Shown here piece by piece: positions 1 through 6,807 of a stretch of 17,860 nt of DNA (within the stretch, counting starts at the first letter, position 1; every line of letters starts with the position of its first letter). Where the stretch lies: positions 1 through 17,860 of the forward strand of contig JBFFSQ010000041.1 of NCBI GenBank assembly GCA_041572275.1. Reading direction: 5' to 3'. Under the pieces are notes generated by a model. The model saw nothing but the letters and a program-made list of their open reading frames with translations. It was not told where the DNA came from and ran no database searches. This stretch comes from JBFFSQ01 sp041572275 (GTDB lineage Bacteria; Pseudomonadota; Gammaproteobacteria; SZUA-229). Position numbers and translations under genes: made by a program.

Positions 1-17
1 AATAGTCTTTTTAAGCT

Positions 18-23
18 TATAAT
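18..23 (+). promoter_or_regulatory. possible -10 box upstream of yggS
   Basis: A perfect TATAAT hexamer lies about 42 bases before the yggS start, in an AT-rich stretch. The matching -35 box would fall at or before the window's left edge, so the promoter cannot be confirmed. In many gammaproteobacteria yggS-proC is transcribed divergently from pilT, which would also fit a promoter region here, but no pilT sequence is visible. Confidence 0.35.
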
Positions 24-64
24 ATAGTTTTTATAGTCAATTTTTCGCAAGGCATCAAAGATTT

Positions 65-769
65 ATGGCCTCAGCCCGCAATATTGCAGAGAACATTATT
101 CAAATCCAGCAAAATATTGCTGAGTATGCCAGAAAATATCATCGCTCACCCGAGAGTATCCAGCTTCTGGCAGTCAGCAAAACCAAAGCTGTCGAACAGA
201 TCACACTTGCTTATGAAGCAGGACAGAAGGACTTTGGTGAAAGCTATCTACAGGAAGCCATCGACAAGATCCAACAGTTGCACTCACTTGACATCAACTG
301 GCATTTTATCGGCGCTCTCCAGTCCAATAAAACCCGCGATATTGCACAATATTTTGACTGGGTTCACAGTGTCGACCGGCTCAAAATTGCACGTCGCCTC
401 AGTGAGCAACGCCCCGCTGACAAACCCCCTTTGAATATCTGCCTTCAGGTCAATATCAGCGAAGAAGACAGTAAAGCAGGGCTTTCCCTCAACCAACTCA
501 CTGAAACCGCGCTTGCGATTCAGGCCTTACCCCACATTCGCCTTCGCGGCTTAATGGCAATCCCGGCACGTGCCGAAACAGTGTCACAACAACGCAAGAT
601 ATTCAGACAGATGCGCCTGGCCCTGGAATCACTGAATCGGCATGGCCTGGAACTTGACACATTATCTATGGGCATGAGCAATGACATGGAGGCGGCCATT
701 GCCGAAGGTGCCACCATCGTACGCATCGGCACAGCGATATTTGGTGCTCGCAGCCCCAAAACATCCTGA
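65..769 (+). CDS. yggS: YggS-family pyridoxal phosphate homeostasis protein
   Basis: This 234-residue protein is a single-domain PLP-binding barrel of the YggS/PROSC family, at the usual family length. The PLP lysine is expected at Lys39 in the motif LLAVSKTK. Other family blocks are visible: FGESYLQEA near 57-65, WHFIGALQSNK near 79-89, and the C-terminal SMGMSNDMEAAIAEGATIVRIGTAIFG region that holds the phosphate group. Family members bind PLP but have no known enzyme activity. They buffer cytosolic PLP, and their loss disturbs amino acid metabolism. The gene opens a plus-strand block with proC and yggT, an arrangement conserved in gammaproteobacteria. A weak AAGG lies about 11 bases before the chosen ATG. 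Identification is firm; the start is likely but not proven. Confidence 0.95.
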   Translation: MASARNIAENIIQIQQNIAEYARKYHRSPESIQLLAVSKTKAVEQITLAYEAGQKDFGESYLQEAIDKIQQLHSLDINWHFIGALQSNKTRDIAQYFDWVHSVDRLKIARRLSEQRPADKPPLNICLQVNISEEDSKAGLSLNQLTETALAIQALPHIRLRGLMAIPARAETVSQQRKIFRQMRLALESLNRHGLELDTLSMGMSNDMEAAIAEGATIVRIGTAIFGARSPKTS

Positions 770-809
770 GATCATGTAGAATTCACCAAACTCCACAATA
801 ATTAAAATC

Positions 810-1637
810 ATGACAGCACACATCACATTCATTGGTGGCGGCAACATGGCCACCAGCTTAATCGGCGGTCTGATCGGCAATCACTACCCGGCGGACAAGA
901 TTACGGTTGCTGAACCCGATACAGTAAAGCTGCAACAACTCGAGCAACAATACTCGCTCAAGACCAGCACCGATAACGCAACAGCTATTGCTCACAGCGA
1001 TATAGTGGTTCTCGCCGTTAAACCACAAATATTACAGGCAGTCTGTCGCGACATGGCGACCGACATTCAATCACGTCAGCCCCTGATCATATCCATAGCC
1101 GCCGGCATTCGCAGCAGTGATATCGAGCGCTGGCTGGGTGGTGACTGCGCCCTGGTGCGCTGCATGCCCAATACACCTTCACTGATTCGCTGTGGCGCCA
1201 CCGGGCTTTATGCGAATGCTCGCGTTACAGCCGAACAACGTCAGTTGGCTGAGAACATTCTGGCCGCCGCCGGTATCACCCTCTGGGTAGAAGACGAAGA
1301 GCTTATCGATGCTGTTACCGCCGTATCCGGTTCCGGCCCCGCCTATTTCTTCCTGTTTATAGAAGCCATGCAAAAAGCGGGAGAAACACTCGGTCTCAGT
1401 GCCGATAGCGCACGCCAGTTAAGTTTACAAACCGCACTGGGCGCTGCACGTATGGCTGTAGAAAGCGACGATGATCCGGGAACTTTACGCGCCAAAGTCA
1501 CTTCCAAAGGTGGCACTACAGAAGCCGCTATCAACAGTTTTATGGCAAATAATTTTGACGACCTGGTCAGACAGGCACTGACCTCTGCACGTGACCGTGC
1601 TACTGAACTGGCAGACATCCTAGGTAAAGACACATGA
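810..1637 (+). CDS. proC: pyrroline-5-carboxylate reductase
   Basis: This enzyme reduces 1-pyrroline-5-carboxylate to L-proline with NAD(P)H, the last step of proline synthesis, in the cytoplasm. The N-terminal Rossmann fold is shown by FIGGGNMA at residues 7-14 and by the VVLAVKPQ strand near 67-74. The family signature begins about residue 169 (AVSGSGPAYFF) and continues to the helix with DPGTLRAKVTSKGGTTEAA near 221-240, which forms the P5C pocket at the dimer interface. The length of 275 residues is normal. It follows yggS by 40 bases, and its stop overlaps the next gene by 4 bases (ATGA), suggesting translational coupling. No strong Shine-Dalgarno sequence precedes the ATG. Confidence 0.96.
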   Translation: MTAHITFIGGGNMATSLIGGLIGNHYPADKITVAEPDTVKLQQLEQQYSLKTSTDNATAIAHSDIVVLAVKPQILQAVCRDMATDIQSRQPLIISIAAGIRSSDIERWLGGDCALVRCMPNTPSLIRCGATGLYANARVTAEQRQLAENILAAAGITLWVEDEELIDAVTAVSGSGPAYFFLFIEAMQKAGETLGLSADSARQLSLQTALGAARMAVESDDDPGTLRAKVTSKGGTTEAAINSFMANNFDDLVRQALTSARDRATELADILGKDT

Positions 1638-2170
1638 ACCCCCTGGTATTTTTAGTCGACATCCTCATACACCTGTACACACTGGCCCTGATGCTGCGCC
1701 TGATTCTGCAGTGGGTACGCGCCGACTTTTACAACCCGGTCTCCCAGTTCCTGGTCAAAATCACAAACCCTGTGGTCACTCCCCTGCGCCGTGTCATTCC
1801 AGGTTACTGGGGAATAGACTTTGCCACCCTGATTCTGGTTTTGCTGTTTACGGCAATCAAAACCATGATCGTCTACAGCAGCCTGTCACCAGAAGGTATT
1901 GCTCTGGGGACCTTGATAGCGACCCTGGACCTGGTGCTGAATATTTTCCTCTATGCCATCATCATTCAGGCCATATTAAGCTGGGTAAACCCTGACCCGT
2001 ACAACCCAGTTGTCAGTCTACTTAACAGCCTGACCTGGCCCATCCTTAAACATTTTCGCAAGCTGATTCCACCGATCAGTGGCTTTGATATCTCGCCGAT
2101 ATTTGCCATCATTACCATACTGTTCGCACAGCAATCGATTCACTATCTGATCAAACTTTTGCTGCAATAG
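1634..2170 (+). CDS. yggT: YggT family integral membrane protein
   Basis: This 178-residue hydrophobic protein has two copies of the YGGT domain. Each copy has a membrane helix followed by a W-V-x-x-D-x-YNPV motif (QWVRADFYNPV near 27-37 and SWVNPDPYNPV in the second half) and then a P-L/I-(x)-RK-x-IP stretch. About four membrane helices are expected, in the inner membrane. The biochemical role is not established. Family members have been linked to osmotic or potassium tolerance in E. coli and to thylakoid and division functions in photosynthetic relatives. The start overlaps the proC stop by 4 bases, so expression is probably coupled to proC. Confidence 0.9.
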   Translation: MNPLVFLVDILIHLYTLALMLRLILQWVRADFYNPVSQFLVKITNPVVTPLRRVIPGYWGIDFATLILVLLFTAIKTMIVYSSLSPEGIALGTLIATLDLVLNIFLYAIIIQAILSWVNPDPYNPVVSLLNSLTWPILKHFRKLIPPISGFDISPIFAIITILFAQQSIHYLIKLLLQ

Positions 2171-2184
2171 TCACAGAACAACTC

Positions 2185-2493
2185 ATGAACTCATTTTATG
2201 AGTGGCTCGATCAGGATCTACTACTGCATATTAAAGTTCAGCCACGTGCCTCCAGTGATGCACTGGCCGAGATCATCGGTGATGCTCTGAAAGTTCGCAT
2301 CACCGCTGCACCCGTTGACGGCAAAGCCAACAAACATTTAATTGCCTTTCTAGCGAAAACCTTCAAGGTTGCAAAATCCGACATCGAACTTTTATCCGGT
2401 CAAACCGGGCGCGACAAACGCCTTAAAATTCATGCGCCAAAACAGATTCCGGACTGCATTCAGGTGAACGAAATGACAACCCCCAGTCGTTAG
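2185..2493 (+). CDS. yggU: DUF167 / YggU family protein
   Basis: This small soluble protein of 102 residues carries the DUF167 fold. It is recognised by the opening LHIKVQPRASSDAL, the central KVRITAAPVDGKANKHLIAFLAK block and the closing SGQTGRDKRLKI. This matches the E. coli YggU family at about its usual length, and no function is established. It begins 14 bases after yggT in the same orientation and is likely the last gene of the yggS-proC-yggT-yggU unit. Its stop overlaps by 4 bases the stop of the minus-strand gene that follows, with no obvious terminator hairpin between the two. Confidence 0.88.
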   Translation: MNSFYEWLDQDLLLHIKVQPRASSDALAEIIGDALKVRITAAPVDGKANKHLIAFLAKTFKVAKSDIELLSGQTGRDKRLKIHAPKQIPDCIQVNEMTTPSR

Positions 2494-3176
2494 ACATTGC
2501 TCACTACCAGATACAAACTCCAAGCACCAAAAGCCATTACCAGGCCACCCGCCAACTGTCTAACCCAGTTATTTTTTACCCACTGGTTTAGTTGACTGGC
2601 GAAAACGCCCATCGACAGCAAATTAGGCAAAGTCCCCAAACCGAAACTTAGCATAAGCAAGGCGCCCTGTTGGAAGCCACCGGATGATACCGACCAGATC
2701 AATACACTGTAGACCAGACCACAAGGTAACCAGCCCCACAGCAAACCAAGCATCAATGCCTGACGAATAGTTTGCACAGGTAAAACTTTTCGCGTCATAG
2801 GCTCAATTTTTTTCCAGACCAGACCACCGGCTTTTTCCAGATGCACCAGTACCGGCCACCACCCAGAAAGATAGAGCCCCAGCAGCACCATGAATACAGC
2901 GGCTATGAGCTGTAATAGCAATTGCATTTGTCTGATTTCCAGCCAATGCGATGCCATCCAGCCAATACTGCCCATTAATCCACCGGCCAGGGTATAACTC
3001 AGAATGCGTCCCAGGTTATAACCTGCGAGCAACTGAAACAGTCGCGCTTTGGAAGCCGTGCCTTGTTTTCCAATACCAAAACTTAGAGCACCAACAATGC
3101 CACCGCACATACCAATACAATGGACACCGCCCATCAAGCCAACAATAAACGCTGTTAAATAACTAAATTCTTGCAT
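2490..3176 (-). CDS. TauE/SafE-like (DsbD_2-type) membrane protein
   Basis: This 228-residue polytopic protein has about six membrane helices. Near the N-terminus is GGVHCIGMCGGIVGAL (residues 16-31, Cys20 and Cys24), and at the start of the second half is WGWLPCGLVY (147-156, Cys152). These two blocks are diagnostic of the family often named 'sulfite exporter TauE/SafE' (DsbD_2/UreH-like). In many proteobacteria it sits beside cbb3 oxidase assembly genes and is suspected to move copper or reducing power across the membrane. No cco genes are visible here, so the transported substrate is unknown. It is divergent from the HU gene, with a 139-base gap that must hold both promoters. The ATG chosen gives a first helix directly and is preceded only by a weak GGG. 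Confidence 0.85.
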   Translation of the reverse strand: MQEFSYLTAFIVGLMGGVHCIGMCGGIVGALSFGIGKQGTASKARLFQLLAGYNLGRILSYTLAGGLMGSIGWMASHWLEIRQMQLLLQLIAAVFMVLLGLYLSGWWPVLVHLEKAGGLVWKKIEPMTRKVLPVQTIRQALMLGLLWGWLPCGLVYSVLIWSVSSGGFQQGALLMLSFGLGTLPNLLSMGVFASQLNQWVKNNWVRQLAGGLVMAFGAWSLYLVVSNV

Positions 3177-3302
3177 GTTTACCCAATTATTTACCGAAAA
3201 CCACTTGTATTCAGAGAAAAAACCACTAACAATCCTGTCAGCGAAACGTGATATTAAAACAACAGCTATTATTCACGATTTACTGCACCATTTGAATAAC
3301 TA

Positions 3303-3308
3303 GAGGAG
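3303..3308 (+). promoter_or_regulatory. Shine-Dalgarno sequence of the HU gene
   Basis: GAGGAG lies 7 bases before the ATG at 3316. It is one of the strongest ribosome binding sites in the window, fixes the start of the HU-type gene, and suggests high expression. Most other genes here have weak or no such site. Confidence 0.8.
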
Positions 3309-3315
3309 TGTCCTG

Positions 3316-3690
3316 ATGGCGGTGAAGAAAAAGGCAGCAAAGAAAAAAGTTGCTAAGAAAACAGCAGCTGCACCTGCAGTTAAAAAAGCACCTACTAAAA
3401 CTGAAATTCTGAACCACATTGCTGGTGAAACAGAATTAAGCCGTAAAGAAGTTACTGCCGTTCTGGACAGCCTGGCTGGCCTGATCGAGAAAAGCGTTAA
3501 GCCTCGTGGCGTTGGCATGTTCAATCTACCTGGCCTGTTAAAAATCAAGGTTATCAAAAAACCAGCAACCAAAGCCCGTAAGAATGTACCTAACCCATTC
3601 CGCCCAGGCGAGTTTATGGATGTTGCGGCCAAACCTGCACGCAAAGTCGTTAAGGTACTGCCATTGAAAGGCCTCAAGGACATGGTGTAA
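3316..3690 (+). CDS. HU-family DNA-binding protein with H1-like lysine-rich tail
   Basis: This 124-residue basic protein has two parts. Residues 1-26 are a low-complexity Lys/Ala/Pro tail with ten lysines, resembling eukaryotic histone H1 tails. Residues 27-120 are an HU/IHF-type domain: the helices TKTEILNHIAGETELSRKEV and AVLDSLAGLIEKS, then a beta saddle with VGMFNLPGLLKIKV, and a DNA-contacting arm around NPFRPGEFMDVAAKPARKVVKVLP. Related H1-HU hybrids occur in proteobacteria such as xanthomonads. It is likely a nucleoid protein that bends or coats DNA. It is transcribed alone: a strong ribosome site precedes it and a strong terminator follows. A 131-residue open frame on the opposite strand is an artefact of the repetitive lysine codons. 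Confidence 0.92.
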   Translation: MAVKKKAAKKKVAKKTAAAPAVKKAPTKTEILNHIAGETELSRKEVTAVLDSLAGLIEKSVKPRGVGMFNLPGLLKIKVIKKPATKARKNVPNPFRPGEFMDVAAKPARKVVKVLPLKGLKDMV

Positions 3691-3705
3691 GCCATTACCC
3701 TAAGC

Positions 3706-3743
3706 GAATAAAAAAAGCCCGGTTAATCGGGCTTTTTTTATTC
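3706..3743. terminator. bidirectional intrinsic terminator after the HU gene
   Basis: A perfect 16-base inverted repeat has left arm 3706-3721, GAATAAAAAAAGCCCG, a 6-base loop, and right arm 3728-3743. The GC core GCCCG/CGGGC is followed by seven T on the plus strand and preceded by seven A. The structure should therefore stop transcription from either side. It ends the HU transcript and insulates the secretion operon that begins about 115 bases further on. Confidence 0.93.
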
Positions 3744-3795
3744 ATGCCTCTAAGACCCGCTCTGAATCAATGAACCTGATCATGTTTTTGTTGTC

Positions 3796-3817
3796 ATGAG
3801 ATGCAAAGCCGTCTCAT
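3796..3817. promoter_or_regulatory. operator-like inverted repeat upstream of gspC
   Basis: ATGAGA (3796-3801) and TCTCAT (3812-3817) form a 6-base inverted repeat with a 10-base spacer, the geometry of a dimeric regulator site. The right arm falls where a -35 box would lie for the candidate -10 at 3833. A second small palindrome, CTCATTTGAG, overlaps the right arm. Function is inferred only from placement. Confidence 0.35.
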
Positions 3818-3832
3818 TTGAGGGACAATGAA

Positions 3833-3838
3833 TATACT
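3833..3838 (+). promoter_or_regulatory. candidate -10 box of the gsp operon
   Basis: TATACT (5 of 6 to TATAAT) lies 21 bases before the gspC ATG. At 17-base spacing the -35 position reads CGTCTC, a poor match, so the promoter may need an activator or use another sigma factor. It sits between the HU terminator and gspC, where the operon promoter must be. Confidence 0.35.
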
Positions 3839-3859
3839 TGAACACGCAGATAGCTGTTA

Positions 3860-4735
3860 ATGAACGATCTGGCCCAGACATTATCTAAATCACTCGATAT
3901 GCAGAAATTGAATCGGTATTTACCCATGCTTTTCAATATTCTGTTTATATTGGCCAGTACCTATACTCTGTCTCAACTCACCTGGTTATTGGTACCGTCA
4001 TCTAGTCAAACCCTGGCACCGATGCAAACCAGACACAGCACAAGCACCCAGGACATATCGGCTGAACAGGAAAAAATTCGTCAGATCCCCCAGGCACACC
4101 TGTTTGGAATTTATGAATCACAATCAGTCACACCCGTACAAACCGATGCCCCTGAAACTAAATTAAACCTGGTACTCAAAGGCCTGCTTGCAGCCACCCC
4201 GATGACACATGCCAGTGCGATTATCGCTCTGGGTAAAAATGGTCAAGAGGATATCTATGGAATCGGCGACCGCGTTTCCAGTGCCACCGTTAAAGAAATC
4301 CATACCGACCGCGTCATCCTTGAGCGCAACGGTCGTTTTGAAACCTTGCGTCTGCCCAAAGAGTTCAGTCAAAACACATTGATTGAAACAAGCTCCAGCA
4401 ATAACCTGCCACCTTCAACGCCCGGTGAAATGCTGTCTGACATTCGACAAAAAATACTGAAAAACCCGACCTCTTTTGGTGACTATGCGATACCCATACC
4501 CTATAACCAAAACGGTAAACTCAAAGGTTATCGCCTGCAGCCTCAGGGAGACAGTGCACTGTTTAATCAACTTGGTCTCGATCCAAAAGATGTCATCATC
4601 AAGCTTAACGGCATCGATTTAAACAACCCGAACAATGGTCTTCAGGCTATCCGTAAATTACAAAATGCCAAACAAGTGGATATAACTGTGTTACGTAATG
4701 GTGCAGAAATACCGTTACACTTCGAAATACCTTAA
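3860..4735 (+). CDS. gspC: type II secretion system protein GspC
   Basis: GspC links the inner-membrane platform of the T2SS to the GspD secretin. The 291 residues show the expected layout: a short cytoplasmic N-terminus, one membrane helix about 21-44, and a flexible Ser/Thr-rich periplasmic linker. The HR domain follows at about 101-165 (LNLVLKGLLAA, then IYGIGDRV and RVILERNGRFETLRL), which in homologues binds the N0 domain of GspD. A C-terminal PDZ-like domain runs from about 215 to 289 (GYRLQPQGDSALF, GLDPKDVIIKLNGIDL). It is the first gene of the gsp operon, following the HU terminator, and gspD starts 26 bases later. There is no good Shine-Dalgarno sequence; a second Met at residue 14 is a less likely start because it would shorten the cytoplasmic segment. 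Confidence 0.94.
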   Translation: MNDLAQTLSKSLDMQKLNRYLPMLFNILFILASTYTLSQLTWLLVPSSSQTLAPMQTRHSTSTQDISAEQEKIRQIPQAHLFGIYESQSVTPVQTDAPETKLNLVLKGLLAATPMTHASAIIALGKNGQEDIYGIGDRVSSATVKEIHTDRVILERNGRFETLRLPKEFSQNTLIETSSSNNLPPSTPGEMLSDIRQKILKNPTSFGDYAIPIPYNQNGKLKGYRLQPQGDSALFNQLGLDPKDVIIKLNGIDLNNPNNGLQAIRKLQNAKQVDITVLRNGAEIPLHFEIP

Positions 4736-4761
4736 ACTAAGGGCATTATTATATTAATTAT

Positions 4762-6807
4762 ATGCACCAAAGGATTCAGATCAGGATGTTGTTACGTTCC
4801 CTAATTCCATCAGTAAAGACGGTCATGATGACCAGCATCATTACCTTGCTGATCCAGACCCAGGTGCTTGCCGATCAGATCACACTGAATCTGAAAGAAG
4901 CTGACATCCGCGCATTGATTAGCACGGTCTCTAAATTCACCGGTAAAAACTTTGTCGTCGACCCCAGGGTAAAAGCCAAGGTGACGGTGGTTTCGGCCAA
5001 GACCATGTCAGCAGCTGAGGTCTATGAAGTGTTCCTGTCGGTCTTACAGGTACATGGTTATGCTGCGGTTCCCGTCGGCAGCATCATCAAGATCGTCCCT
5101 GAAGTCAATGCCAAACAGGGACCGTTACCGGTGGTGCAAGGCAATCGTTCAAATGGCGATGAATTGGTGACCCGAGTTCTTACTCTCGACCATGTCCCTG
5201 CAGCCCAATTAGTGCCGATACTGCGCCCGCTGGTCCCGCAACAAGGTCATTTAGCCGCTTACAACCCGACCAATACCCTGATCATTACCGATCATAGCGC
5301 GAACATTAAACGTCTGAGCCAGATTATCCGCAACATCGATAAGCCAGAAAGTGATGAGCTGGAAATCATTCCCCTGAAACATGCCTCTGCAGTCGAACTG
5401 GTCCGCATTATCAATTCCCTGCACAGCACTGGTGGTGGTGCAGCCAATACCCCCCAGTCCAAAGACATTACCCTGGCCGCAGATGAGCGCACCAACAGCA
5501 TTCTCATGAGTGGCGATCGCAGTGTCCGCCTGAAAATTCGAGCCACCATCGCACAGCTCGATACGCCGCTGGATGACGAAGGAGGCAACACCCATGTCAT
5601 TTATCTGAAATATGCCAAAGCCACCGATATGGTGAAAATACTGACCGGTGTCGAGAAAAGCCAAACTACAAGCCGCTCGAAAGGCGCTAAGACCCCGGCC
5701 CCGGCTAGTAGCTCGGTCAACGCCGACATCCAGGCCGATGAAGCTACCAATGCGCTGATCATCACTGCGGGACCGGATGTCATACGACGCATGAAAAGCA
5801 TCATTCGCCAGCTTGATATCCGTCGAGCCCAGGTCCTGGTAGAAGCCATCATCGCTGAGATCTCTAATAATAAAATCAAGGAACTGGGCGCCCAGTTCGT
5901 GGTCGCCGGCGATGGCGACAATGCTGTGCCCATTGGTATCAGCAACCTGGGTGGTGCCAGCAACGGCATCCTCAATTTCTTCCTCGGCGACCTGTCTTCA
6001 TTGAACAATGGCGGACTCGCCATTGGTGTTGGTAAAGACACCGGTACTCGCTTCGGCTTCCTGTTAAAAGCTCTGGGTTCAAATGCTGCGACCAATATTC
6101 TCTCCACCCCCAGTATCGTGACCCTGGATAACCAGGAAGCAGAAATTATCGTTGGCCAGAATGTTCCCTTTATTACTGGCTCTTACACCAATACGGGCGG
6201 TACGGCCGGGGCAACCAACCCGTTCCAGACCATCGAGCGCCAGGACGTCGGTATCACCCTGCGAGTAACACCACAGATCAATGAAGGCTCCACCATCAAA
6301 CTCGATATCGAACAGGAAGTCTCCAATATTGCGGCCACTTCGACATCCTCCGCCGATATCATCACCAAGAAACGCAGCGTAAAAACATCTGTCCTGGTTG
6401 AAGATGGAGAAATCCTGGTCCTTGGTGGCCTCATCGATGACACCATGCTCGACACCGAACAAAAAGTCCCCGTACTGGGTGATATTCCCCTTCTTGGCAG
6501 CCTGTTCCGCTATCGCAACACCACTAAAGAAAAACAGAACCTGATGATCTTCATGCGCCCCAGTATCATGCGTGATCAGGCCGCTGCGCTGTATCATACC
6601 CATGAGAAATACAACTATCTGCGCGCGCAACAAATCAAGGCTGATGAAAAGGGTTTTGGCCTACTCAAGGATGAAAACGTTCCCCTGTTACCCTCGATTG
6701 ACAATATGGTTCCTGGTGCCGTAAAACCTGAGAGCAAACTTGAGCCGATAGCACCTGTCCACAAGGATGCTTCCCCCTGGGATGACTATGATGACCCCAT
6801 TAACTGA
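4762..6807 (+). CDS. gspD: type II secretion system secretin GspD
   Basis: GspD forms the outer-membrane ring through which folded proteins leave the cell. Residues 1-37 form a signal peptide ending QVLA before DQITLNL. The N0 domain follows (about 38-115, LNLKEADIRALISTVSKFTGKNFVVDPRV). Next come the N1 to N3 repeats (blocks YNPTNTLIITDHSANIKRL, ADERTNSILMSGD and ADEATNALIITAGPDVIRRM), with a Ser/Lys-rich loop in N3 near 295-320. The secretin barrel domain runs from about 355 (RRAQVLVEAIIAEI) to 600, with NILSTPSIVTLDNQEAEIIVGQNVPF and VPVLGDIPLLGSLFR. The tail is acidic and ends DDYDDPIN. Its 681 residues are typical. ATG codons at 4786 and 4828 are possible alternative starts, since no strong ribosome site marks 4762. 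It overlaps gspE. Confidence 0.95.
   Translation: MHQRIQIRMLLRSLIPSVKTVMMTSIITLLIQTQVLADQITLNLKEADIRALISTVSKFTGKNFVVDPRVKAKVTVVSAKTMSAAEVYEVFLSVLQVHGYAAVPVGSIIKIVPEVNAKQGPLPVVQGNRSNGDELVTRVLTLDHVPAAQLVPILRPLVPQQGHLAAYNPTNTLIITDHSANIKRLSQIIRNIDKPESDELEIIPLKHASAVELVRIINSLHSTGGGAANTPQSKDITLAADERTNSILMSGDRSVRLKIRATIAQLDTPLDDEGGNTHVIYLKYAKATDMVKILTGVEKSQTTSRSKGAKTPAPASSSVNADIQADEATNALIITAGPDVIRRMKSIIRQLDIRRAQVLVEAIIAEISNNKIKELGAQFVVAGDGDNAVPIGISNLGGASNGILNFFLGDLSSLNNGGLAIGVGKDTGTRFGFLLKALGSNAATNILSTPSIVTLDNQEAEIIVGQNVPFITGSYTNTGGTAGATNPFQTIERQDVGITLRVTPQINEGSTIKLDIEQEVSNIAATSTSSADIITKKRSVKTSVLVEDGEILVLGGLIDDTMLDTEQKVPVLGDIPLLGSLFRYRNTTKEKQNLMIFMRPSIMRDQAAALYHTHEKYNYLRAQQIKADEKGFGLLKDENVPLLPSIDNMVPGAVKPESKLEPIAPVHKDASPWDDYDDPIN

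Noticed and set aside
2951..3148. Plus-strand open frame inside the TauE/SafE-like gene
   Set aside because: It is opposite to a clear six-helix membrane protein and has no start site or family resemblance.
3300..3695. 131-residue open frame on the minus strand across the HU gene
   Set aside because: It mirrors the lysine-rich codons of the HU gene (AAA/AAG read as TTT/CTT gives Phe/Leu) and has no family features. The plus-strand gene has a strong ribosome site and a clear HU domain.
6079..6633. 184-residue open frame on the minus strand within gspD
   Set aside because: It is antisense to the strongly conserved secretin domain, with no ribosome site or recognisable domain. The same holds for the other long antisense frames in gspD and gspK.
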